Assembly: GCA_047608145.1 (NCBI GenBank)
Contig: JASGDC010000028.1
Span: forward strand, 1 to 11,768
Length of the DNA stretch: 11,768 bases
From: JASGDC01 sp047608145
GTDB taxonomy: Bacteria; Actinomycetota; Actinomycetes; Actinomycetales; Micrococcaceae
Direction: 5' to 3'
Part shown: one piece after another, positions 5,692-11,768 of the stretch
How positions within the stretch are numbered: the first letter of the stretch is position 1
How the letters are laid out: the number at the start of each line of letters is the position of its first letter
Program-made: the position numbers and the translations under genes
The notes under the pieces: generated by a model
What the model was told of the DNA's origin: nothing
Databases searched by the model: none
What the model saw: only the letters and a program-made list of their open reading frames with translations

Positions 5692-7284
5692 CTATTCTTT
5701 ATCTTCGCTACCGTCTTTGTAATTTTTCGAATCTTTCTTGTCATTGTCCTTTTTAGCTGAATCTTTATCAGCTTTAGGCTCATCAAAGTCACCAGCGAAT
5801 AATTTATCTAAAGCTTCGTCGATATCGTGCATACTATCTTTACGGTACTTGTCACGATCTTCGTAGCTTTCTGGATGGTCAAGATCTTCTGCATTTGGTA
5901 GCAAATCAGGATGTGACCAAAGTGCATCACGGCCTTCAATGCCGCGAGACTTTTCAATAGTTTTCCAAAGCTTAGCTGCATCACGCATACGTCGTGGCCG
6001 AAGTTCAAGACCGATTAAAGAGCTCATAGCCTTTTCAGCTGGACCACCAGCAGCACGACGACGACGAATATTCTCTTGGATTTGTGAAGCAGAACTTAAA
6101 TGTCTAGTAGCTTCTTTAGCTACATTGTCTACCCAGCCTTCAATGAGCGCTAGAGTAGTTTCGATACGATCTAGCGCAGCTTCCTGTTCTGGAGTTAGTG
6201 GAGCTAAGAAGTTTCCAGCATTTAAAGCAGCATTGATTTCTTCAGGGTTCATTGGATCAATATCTGCCACAAGTTCTTCGATACCTGCAGTATCAATACG
6301 AAGACCTTTAGCATAATTTGTGATGTCGTTTAGCACAGTGTCTCGTAACCAAGGAGCATGGTGGAATAGACGAGCATGTGCTGCTTCACGGACTGCTAGG
6401 AATAAGCGAATATCTTCTTTAGAGATGTCTAAGCCATCAGAAAATTCCACAATATTAGCTGGTACAAGAGCTAAGCTATCTTTTGCCATCGGAATCCCAA
6501 GGTCTGTAGAGCTAAGTACGTTTTGTGATAGTTTACCTACTGCTTGACCGAATTGGGTACCGAATAGTGAACCGCCAAGATTATTAATCATGCCAGAGCT
6601 GCCAGCTAACATACCACGTAATTCTTCTGGGAGTTGTTCTTCAATACTTTGAGTAAGAGCCTTAGACATATTGATTGCCACTGGCTTGCTCATTTCTTTC
6701 CATACATTAAAGCTATTTTCTACCCAGTCTTTACCAGTCCAAGCTTGTCCAATGCGGTTGTTTGAAGCAAAGTTGGTTGCCTCGTTTAACCAGTAGTCAG
6801 CGAGTTTAAGAGCTTCATCAACATCTTTACGTTCTAAATCACTAATTTCTGTGGAGCTGTTGTTGGTATTTTGGAGAGCTGCCCTTTTTGCAAGTTCCCA
6901 ATTAACTGGATCTGCTTGAGCTGTTGATGAGTTATTATTTCCATCCATGTCAAAGCCAGGCATCATACCACCGAAAAGGCCTGAAAATTGCTGGAACATC
7001 TGCTGTAATGCTTGTGGATCCATAGGCATGTTAGTTGCCATTTTCTGAATATCTTCAATATTGAAATTACCAAGCATTTTTTGGATATCGTTAAGGTTGA
7101 ATTGTTCCATACCAGGCAAGTTAAAGCCCATTGGGAAACCTTGTCCTTGTGGTATTCCAAGGTTGTTGTCGTTATTGTTGCCCATGTTATTGCCAGCCCC
7201 AAAAAGCTGCTCGAATATTTGCGAAAACGGATCGTTATTTGAGTTTTCCTCGTTGTTGTTATTGTTGTTTTCGTCTTTACTCAT
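5692..7284 (-). CDS. DUF2342 / zincin_2 family putative zinc-dependent metalloprotease
   Basis: This 530-residue protein belongs to the actinobacterial putative hydrolase family (DUF2342, zincin-like type 2). The family signature REAAHARLFHHAPWLRD lies around residues 299-315, with Glu300 and His303 as candidate active-site or metal residues. I see no classical HExxH. Residues 1-125 are Asn/Gln/Met/Gly-rich and low in complexity, containing two copies of an N-x-x-DIQKM motif (64-70, 75-82). The final 30 residues are a highly charged Lys/Asp tail. The start ATG follows AAGGAG by about 9 bases. It is divergent from the PDZ/Lon protease gene, as I recall for M. tuberculosis Rv3195/Rv3194c. Enzymatic activity is not shown for most members, so protease is a family-level prediction. 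Confidence 0.85.
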   Translation of the reverse strand: MSKDENNNNNNEENSNNDPFSQIFEQLFGAGNNMGNNNDNNLGIPQGQGFPMGFNLPGMEQFNLNDIQKMLGNFNIEDIQKMATNMPMDPQALQQMFQQFSGLFGGMMPGFDMDGNNNSSTAQADPVNWELAKRAALQNTNNSSTEISDLERKDVDEALKLADYWLNEATNFASNNRIGQAWTGKDWVENSFNVWKEMSKPVAINMSKALTQSIEEQLPEELRGMLAGSSGMINNLGGSLFGTQFGQAVGKLSQNVLSSTDLGIPMAKDSLALVPANIVEFSDGLDISKEDIRLFLAVREAAHARLFHHAPWLRDTVLNDITNYAKGLRIDTAGIEELVADIDPMNPEEINAALNAGNFLAPLTPEQEAALDRIETTLALIEGWVDNVAKEATRHLSSASQIQENIRRRRAAGGPAEKAMSSLIGLELRPRRMRDAAKLWKTIEKSRGIEGRDALWSHPDLLPNAEDLDHPESYEDRDKYRKDSMHDIDEALDKLFAGDFDEPKADKDSAKKDNDKKDSKNYKDGSEDKE

Positions 7285-7385
7285 GTAAGTTAGCTCCTTA
7301 TAAACATACGCTTACTTTCTATTATCGTATTAAAAGCTGGGAAATTACTGCAAGTTTGGTAAAAGATACGGTAATCTTTTTTTAT
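7285..7385. promoter_or_regulatory. Divergent promoter region between DUF2342 and PDZ/Lon genes
   Basis: These 101 bases must drive both genes. For the + strand, TAATCT at 7372-7377 lies about 9 bases before the ATG at 7386. No Shine-Dalgarno sequence is present, which fits a leaderless transcript. For the minus strand, AAGGAG lies upstream of the DUF2342 start, and TAATAC (complement of 7327-7332) or a nearby AT-rich hexamer could be its -10. The -35 boxes are weak on both sides. Confidence 0.35.
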
Positions 7386-8450
7386 ATGGCTATTAAAAAA
7401 TCTGCGGCAATTGCTATGGGTTCTGCACTCGTACTCAGTTTAATGCCTTTACCTTATGTTATAGAGTATCCTGGTCCTTCATATAATACTCTTGGTGAGG
7501 TGCAAGGGCATCAATTAATTACAATTGATGGGCATAAAACTCAAGCTACGAATGGCCATTTAGATATGGTTACAGTACGTGTTCGCGGTGGTCCAGGAAG
7601 TTATGTGAATGCAGTTGATGTAGTTGCAGCTTGGTTAAACCCGAATTGGACGGTTAATCCCACTATTAGTTTTTACCCTACAAGCTATAGCTCTGATGAT
7701 GCAGAAAAAGAAGCTCAGGCAGATATGGCATCATCACAAGATATGGCATTTGCAGCAGCATTAGGTAATTTGGGTATTCCCTACCAACAAAATATTACTG
7801 TTAGTGATTTTCCTACAAAATCACCTTCTATAGGAAAAATCCAAAAAGGTGACAGATTATTGAAAGTTAACGGTATTCCAGTTACTTCAATTAAACAATT
7901 TCGGGGAGAATTAGCTAAAATGCCAGCTGGTAAGCCTGCTGCGGTTACTGTAATGCGCGCAGGTCATGAGGTTACCGAACAGATAGTACCAATTCGTGAG
8001 GAAGGTGAGGATCCTTTAATCGGTATTTTGGCAACTGTAGAGTTTATTTTTCCTTTCAAAGCCAAAATCCAAATCGACAATGTGGGTGGTCCCAGTGCGG
8101 GGATGATGTTTGCACTTGGCATTATTGATAAAATAGGAAATGATAACTTGACAAATGGTAAATACATAATGGGTACTGGTGTTGTCACACAAGATGGAGA
8201 TGTAGTGCCAATAGGAGGTATTCGGCAAAAAATGATTACTGCAAAACGTAATGGTGCAGGTCTATTCTTAGCCCCAAGCGGTAATTGTAATGAAGTAGTC
8301 GGCCATATTCCAGAAGGTTTAAAGGTAGTTAAAGTTTCCACTCTTGCTGAAGCAAAGAATGCAGTAAAAGCTTATGCAGATAATAACGACACTTCTAAAT
8401 TACCAGTTTGTGCAGTAACGGACGCTGAAAAAGCTAACGAGGAGCAATGA
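7386..8450 (+). CDS. Membrane-anchored PDZ domain / Lon-like serine protease (YlbL-like)
   Basis: This 354-residue protein starts at ATG 7386; the open frame upstream overlaps the divergent gene and carries no homology. An N-terminal signal anchor (residues 6-26) is followed by YPGPSYNTLG, characteristic of YlbL-type proteins. A PDZ domain covers about 145-205 (IQKGDRLLKVNGIPV). The C-terminal Lon-protease domain has the Ser-Lys dyad, Ser237 in GGPSAGMMFALG and Lys282 in PIGGIRQKMITAKRNGA. The protease domain should face the outside of the membrane. Its stop codon overlaps the start of the UPF0182 gene (ATGA), and the ribosome-binding site for that gene lies inside its last codons. This conserved pairing suggests linked function in the cell envelope. 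As I recall it corresponds to Rv3194c in M. tuberculosis. Confidence 0.9.
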   Translation: MAIKKSAAIAMGSALVLSLMPLPYVIEYPGPSYNTLGEVQGHQLITIDGHKTQATNGHLDMVTVRVRGGPGSYVNAVDVVAAWLNPNWTVNPTISFYPTSYSSDDAEKEAQADMASSQDMAFAAALGNLGIPYQQNITVSDFPTKSPSIGKIQKGDRLLKVNGIPVTSIKQFRGELAKMPAGKPAAVTVMRAGHEVTEQIVPIREEGEDPLIGILATVEFIFPFKAKIQIDNVGGPSAGMMFALGIIDKIGNDNLTNGKYIMGTGVVTQDGDVVPIGGIRQKMITAKRNGAGLFLAPSGNCNEVVGHIPEGLKVVKVSTLAEAKNAVKAYADNNDTSKLPVCAVTDAEKANEEQ

Positions 8451-8452
8451 TG
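8439..8452 (+). promoter_or_regulatory. Ribosome-binding site and overlapping stop/start at the PDZ-UPF0182 junction
   Basis: GAGGAG at 8439-8444 precedes two adjacent ATG codons, 8447 and 8450. The second has the better spacing (5 bases against 2) and is the likelier start. The upstream stop TGA is 8448-8450. The arrangement favours translational coupling. Confidence 0.7.
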
Positions 8453-11353
8453 GAAAAGGACTTAAGGAAACCTAGCTTAATCACATTAGTGGTTGCCGTA
8501 GTGATGGTGCTATTGTTAGCTTTCGTTTTCTTTAGCCGAGTTTACACAGATATTTTGTGGTATAACCAGCTTGGTTACGCTAGCGTTTTTTGGCGCGAAA
8601 ATGGAATGAAAATAGGAATGGGAGTAGTTGGCGCTATTATTGTTGCTGCTATCATTTTTACCTCTGGTTGGTTAGCTTATGAAAATCGCCCAGTTTTGCC
8701 TCCAGAATCTACTGTTTCGCAAAATTTAAAACCTTATCAAGAAGCTCTTGAAGCTGGTAAAAAGATTTTCTTATTTGGTATTCCTGTAGGTTTAGGTATT
8801 TTTGGTGGTTTAATCTGGTCAGGGCAATGGCAAACATTCTTGCTCTGGTGGAATCGAGTACCGTTTGGGAAAAAAGATTCGCAGTTTAATCACGATATTA
8901 GTTTCTATACCAGTACTCTTCCTTGGATAAGTTTCTTAGTAGGTTTCCTACTATTTATGATTATCATCGCCACAATGATGGCAGGGGTGGTTCATTATGT
9001 CTATGGTGGATTCCGTTATGAGAAATCTAAGTTAGTGGTATCTAAACCTGCTAAGTTACAATTTGGGGTATTAGGTGCAATTATTATGCTCTTGGTTGCA
9101 TCTAATTTTTGGCTGAGCAGATACTACACTTTAACTAAACAAGGTGGCAAAGCGCCGGGAGCACTTTATTCTGATGTTAATGCGTTAATTCCAGCTCAAT
9201 CCATCTTAACTTTTTCAGCGATTATCGTAGCAGCTTTCTTTGGATACGCTGCAGTTACTAATTACTGGAGAATTCCAGTAATTGGCACTGCAATGTTAAT
9301 AATCACATCGCTAGTCATTTCTAGTGTATATCCTTTTGTGGTGCAGCGCTTTTATGTGCAACCGAGTGAGTTAACTTTAGAGCGTCCATATATGCAACGT
9401 AATATTGAAGCTACTAAAGCTGCCTATGGCATTGATACCGTTAAATCTTCTAGCTATAACGCTAGTACTAATACTCGCGCAGGTGCTTTGCGTAACGACG
9501 CAGAGACTACTGCAAGTATCCGTTTGCTTGACCCATCGTTAGTTTCTGCTTCATTTGCACAATTAGAGCAGTATCGTCAGTACTACTCATTTGAGCAGAC
9601 TTTGGATGTTGATCGCTATAATATCGATGGTAAAAATCAAGATACGGTAATTGCTACTCGTGAACTTAATATTGATGCGGCTCAAGGTGGTCAAAATAAC
9701 TGGTATAACCAACATATCGTGTATACACATGGGTATGGCATTGTAGCTGCTTATGGTAATAGACGTGCTGATGATGGTAAACCAGTGTTCATGGAACACG
9801 GTATTCCATCCCAAGGTGTACTTGGTAAATATGAACCACGTATCTACTTCGGACAAAAATCCCCTGATTACTCAATAGTCGGTGCACCAGAAGGTAGTGC
9901 ACCAAAAGAACTAGATTACCCACAAGATAACGCTGGTAAAGGTGAAGCAAATACTACTTTCAAAGGTAATGGTGGTCCAAAGATTAGTAATATCTTCCGT
10001 AAGATTGCTTTCTCTTTGCGTTTCGGTTCAGAGCAGATTTTGCTTTCAGACGCGGTAAATAAAGATTCTCAGATTCTTTACGATCGTGACCCTAAACAAC
10101 GTATTGAAAAAGTGGCACCATTTTTAACTATTGATGGGGATCCATATCCAGCTGTGGTCGATGGTCGTGTTAAATGGATTGTAGATGCTTACACTACAAG
10201 TAATGGTTATCCTTACTCTACTTCACAGCAGCTAGACTCAGCGACTACTGATAGTCAAACTCAAAGTGGCGGCACTCAGACCTTACCTAAAGAGCGTGTA
10301 AACTACATTCGTAACTCAGTTAAAGCAACTGTGGATGCTTATGATGGTTCAGTTCAACTTTATAGTTGGGATGAAAATGACCCAATTTTGAAGAGTTGGG
10401 AAAAAGCATTCCCGGGTGTAATCAAGCCTACTAGTGATATGTCAGCTCAACTAGTGTCACATGTGCGTTACCCTGAAGACTTATTTAAAGTGCAGCGTAC
10501 TTTGCTTTCTACATATCATGTAAAGACTGCTGATGAGCTTTATTCTAAAGAAGATGCATGGCAGATTCCTAATGATCCTAGTGGAAATGCTGGAAAAGGA
10601 GATGATCAGAAAACTGCTGAAGTAACTCAGCCTCCTTATTACTTAACTTTGGAGATGCCAGGGCAAGAAAATCCGTCGTTCTCGTTAACATCTTCGTTTA
10701 TTCCACTTCAGAGCTCTGATAATTCACGTAACGTGCTTACTGGTTTCTTAGCTACAGATTCAAATGCAGGCAGCCAAGCGGGTAAGAAGGGCGCTGATTA
10801 CGGCACCTTACGTTTGTTAGAATTACCACGTGACACGGTGGTTCCTGGTCCAGGTCAAGCCCAAAACAATTTCAACGCTGATCCTACCGTTTCACAAGCA
10901 TTAAACTTGTTGCGTCAAGGGTCATCTCAAGTGCAAAACGGTAACTTGTTGACCTTGCCAGTTGCTGGCGGGTTGCTTTATGTGCAACCAGTTTATGTGC
11001 GTTCATCAGGCGAAACTTCATATCCGTTGTTACAGCGCGTGCTAGTAGCATTTGGAGATAAGATTGGTTTTGCTCCGACGCTTAACGAAGCTCTTGACCA
11101 GCTATTCAGCGGCAGTTCTGGAGCGCAAGCTGGTGATGCTGATGCAAGTTCTGGTAGTGGCACAGCTGCTGAAAAGAAACCGCAAAGTGCTCAGGAACAG
11201 CTTAATAATGCACTTTCATCTGCTGCACAAGCAATGAAAGAAGGTCAAGACAAGCTTAAGGCTGGTGACTTTGCAGGTTACGGTGAAGCTCAAAAGAAAT
11301 TGCAAGCTAGTTTGGATCAAGCAACTAAAGCTCAACAAGAGCTTTCAAAGTAA
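8447..11353 (+). CDS. UPF0182 family large membrane protein
   Basis: This 968-residue protein (967 if the second ATG is used) has about seven transmembrane helices in its first 300 residues. The first is at about 10-32 and is followed by the family motif DILWYNQLGYASVFW. A large extracytoplasmic domain follows, with the conserved blocks RPYMQRNIEATKAAYGID, TRELN and IVYTHGYG. The C-terminal 90 or so residues are a Ser/Gly/Ala-rich linker and a charged helical tail (LNNALSSAAQAMKEGQDKLK), likely coiled coil. Family members include M. tuberculosis Rv3193c and C. diphtheriae DIP0733, the latter reported as a host-matrix-binding surface protein. The molecular function of the family is unknown. 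Translation is probably coupled to the PDZ/Lon protease gene, and a hairpin follows 3 bases after the stop. Confidence 0.92.
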   Translation: MMEKDLRKPSLITLVVAVVMVLLLAFVFFSRVYTDILWYNQLGYASVFWRENGMKIGMGVVGAIIVAAIIFTSGWLAYENRPVLPPESTVSQNLKPYQEALEAGKKIFLFGIPVGLGIFGGLIWSGQWQTFLLWWNRVPFGKKDSQFNHDISFYTSTLPWISFLVGFLLFMIIIATMMAGVVHYVYGGFRYEKSKLVVSKPAKLQFGVLGAIIMLLVASNFWLSRYYTLTKQGGKAPGALYSDVNALIPAQSILTFSAIIVAAFFGYAAVTNYWRIPVIGTAMLIITSLVISSVYPFVVQRFYVQPSELTLERPYMQRNIEATKAAYGIDTVKSSSYNASTNTRAGALRNDAETTASIRLLDPSLVSASFAQLEQYRQYYSFEQTLDVDRYNIDGKNQDTVIATRELNIDAAQGGQNNWYNQHIVYTHGYGIVAAYGNRRADDGKPVFMEHGIPSQGVLGKYEPRIYFGQKSPDYSIVGAPEGSAPKELDYPQDNAGKGEANTTFKGNGGPKISNIFRKIAFSLRFGSEQILLSDAVNKDSQILYDRDPKQRIEKVAPFLTIDGDPYPAVVDGRVKWIVDAYTTSNGYPYSTSQQLDSATTDSQTQSGGTQTLPKERVNYIRNSVKATVDAYDGSVQLYSWDENDPILKSWEKAFPGVIKPTSDMSAQLVSHVRYPEDLFKVQRTLLSTYHVKTADELYSKEDAWQIPNDPSGNAGKGDDQKTAEVTQPPYYLTLEMPGQENPSFSLTSSFIPLQSSDNSRNVLTGFLATDSNAGSQAGKKGADYGTLRLLELPRDTVVPGPGQAQNNFNADPTVSQALNLLRQGSSQVQNGNLLTLPVAGGLLYVQPVYVRSSGETSYPLLQRVLVAFGDKIGFAPTLNEALDQLFSGSSGAQAGDADASSGSGTAAEKKPQSAQEQLNNALSSAAQAMKEGQDKLKAGDFAGYGEAQKKLQASLDQATKAQQELSK

Positions 11354-11356
11354 ATG

Positions 11357-11406
11357 TCTATAAGGAATAGTTAGTGAACTGAAAGACACCAACTATTCCT
11401 TATAGA
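11357..11406 (+). terminator. Hairpin downstream of UPF0182
   Basis: Perfect 16-bp arms (11357-11372 and 11391-11406) with an 18-base loop begin 3 bases after the stop codon. No T run follows, so it may act as an mRNA-stabilising 3' structure or a weak terminator. Confidence 0.55.
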
Positions 11407-11444
11407 TAAATTAGCTAAGCAAAATTTTAAAATATCAAATGAAC

Positions 11445-11472
11445 TTTACAAACTCCACAAGAGTGTTATAGA
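11445..11472 (+). promoter_or_regulatory. Promoter of the tRNA-fMet gene
   Basis: TTTACA at 11445-11450 and TATAGA at 11467-11472 are separated by 16 bases. The expected transcription start near 11479 lies just before the tRNA 5' end at 11487, a spacing that suits a tRNA promoter. Confidence 0.6.
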
Positions 11473-11486
11473 CTACTATATAGCGA

Positions 11487-11563
11487 CGCGGGGTGGAGCA
11501 GCTCGGTAGCTCGCTGGGCTCATAACCCAGAGGTCGTTGGTTCAAATCCAGCCCCCGCAACCA
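11487..11563 (+). tRNA. Initiator tRNA-fMet (CAT)
   Basis: A 77-base cloverleaf with encoded CCA. The acceptor arm pairs 11487-11493 with 11553-11559 except for the first pair, C1:A72, which is the hallmark of bacterial initiator tRNA. The D arm is GAGC/GCTC. The anticodon CAT lies at 11521-11523 on a stem with three consecutive G:C pairs (GGG/CCC), also diagnostic for initiators. The T arm is GTTGG TTCAAAT CCAGC. It has its own promoter and terminator, so it appears to be a single-gene unit. Confidence 0.96.
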
Positions 11564-11566
11564 CAT

Positions 11567-11599
11567 AACCCCTAGAAATCAAGGTTTCTAGGGGTTTTT
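11567..11599 (+). terminator. Intrinsic terminator of tRNA-fMet
   Basis: A perfect 12-bp stem (11567-11578 with 11585-11596; core CCCCTAGAAA/TTTCTAGGGG), 6-base loop and five T's starting at 11595. It begins 4 bases after the tRNA. Confidence 0.92.
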
Positions 11600-11623
11600 A
11601 CTTTTTAGTTTTAGTGGCGATTG

Positions 11624-11663
11624 GGACTTATAGGCCATAATGTGGACTTATAGGCCATAATGT
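11624..11663. repeat. Tandem 20-bp repeat at the end of a second insertion sequence
   Basis: The 20-base unit starting GGACTTATAGGCCATAAT occurs at 11624-11643 and again, identical and adjacent, at 11644-11663. It lies just beyond the 3' end of the partial transposase gene, where the terminal inverted repeat of that element should be. Confidence 0.8.
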
Positions 11664-11681
11664 GTTGTTGGTTCGAGTGTG

Positions 11682-11768
11682 TTACTCGGTTGTGTTGGCC
11701 CAGATTGCACCTCCTTTGTATCTGATTGTTTGGTATGATTTGTCGATTTCTTTTGGCCCTATTTGTTC
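11682..11768 (-). CDS. Transposase, C-terminal end only (family unresolved), runs out of window
   Basis: The minus strand from the window edge to TAA (11684-11682) is open for 28 codons. It ends IRYKGGAIWANTTE and uses low-GC but sensible codons. The stop lies about 19-40 bases from the 20-bp repeated end sequence, as expected for the 3' end of an insertion-sequence transposase gene. With only 28 residues I cannot assign a family. It is unrelated to the IS1595-type element at 537-3310, since the end sequences differ. Confidence 0.5.
   Translation of the reverse strand, partial: EQIGPKEIDKSYQTIRYKGGAIWANTTE

Noticed and set aside
5808..7288. Open frames on the + strand and other frames across the DUF2342 gene
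   Set aside because: Shadows of a well-supported gene, with Arg/Ser/Cys-rich composition and no ribosome-binding sites.
7131..7385. N-terminal extension of the PDZ/Lon protease frame
   Set aside because: It lies antisense to the DUF2342 start and its low-complexity region, resembles nothing in the family, and the signal anchor follows ATG 7386 directly.
7964..8341. Minus-strand open frame within the PDZ/Lon gene
   Set aside because: Antisense to the catalytic Lon domain; no family similarity or start signal.

Overview
The window comes from a low-GC member of the Actinomycetota. The block from 4030 to 11353 contains a ThiF/E1-like protein, a DUF2342 putative zincin, a membrane-anchored PDZ/Lon-like protease and a UPF0182 membrane protein. 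As I recall, this matches the order and relative strands of the Mycobacterium tuberculosis Rv3196-Rv3195-Rv3194c-Rv3193c neighbourhood, with a YgjP-type metallopeptidase-like gene placed between the first two. The DNA is AT-rich throughout, so I do not name a genus.

Region 1 (1-3897) is accessory DNA. An Abi_2-family (AbiD/AbiF-like, predicted HEPN RNase) gene has been cut in two by a transposon. The transposon spans 537-3310 (2774 bp). It has perfect 24-bp terminal inverted repeats and an 8-bp target duplication with one mismatch. Removing the element plus one duplication copy joins the Abi halves in frame. The Abi gene also has a nonsense codon and at least two frameshifts, one at a run of ten G, so it is a dead gene. 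The element carries a truncated IS1595-family transposase, a strong hairpin, and a tight three-gene passenger operon: a small membrane protein, a helix-turn-helix protein and a TnpB-like RNA-guided nuclease with all RuvC and zinc-ribbon residues present. The last 220 bases, covering the TnpB tail and the right end, hold a series of hairpins that look like an omegaRNA scaffold ending at the transposon tip. The small membrane gene is interrupted by a 37-bp direct repeat flanking 27 bp of unrelated sequence.

Region 2 (3898-11353) is the conserved chromosomal block. ThiF-like and YgjP-like genes diverge from a gap of about 30 bp. The YgjP-like and DUF2342 genes converge on a hairpin terminator. 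DUF2342 and the PDZ/Lon protease diverge from a gap of about 100 bp. The PDZ/Lon and UPF0182 genes overlap by a few bases and are probably translationally coupled.

Region 3 (11354-11768) holds a hairpin after UPF0182, a promoter, an initiator tRNA-fMet with a C1:A72 mismatch, and a strong intrinsic terminator. The right edge has the end of a second, unrelated insertion sequence. Its 20-bp end is tandemly duplicated and the last 28 codons of its transposase run out of the window on the minus strand.
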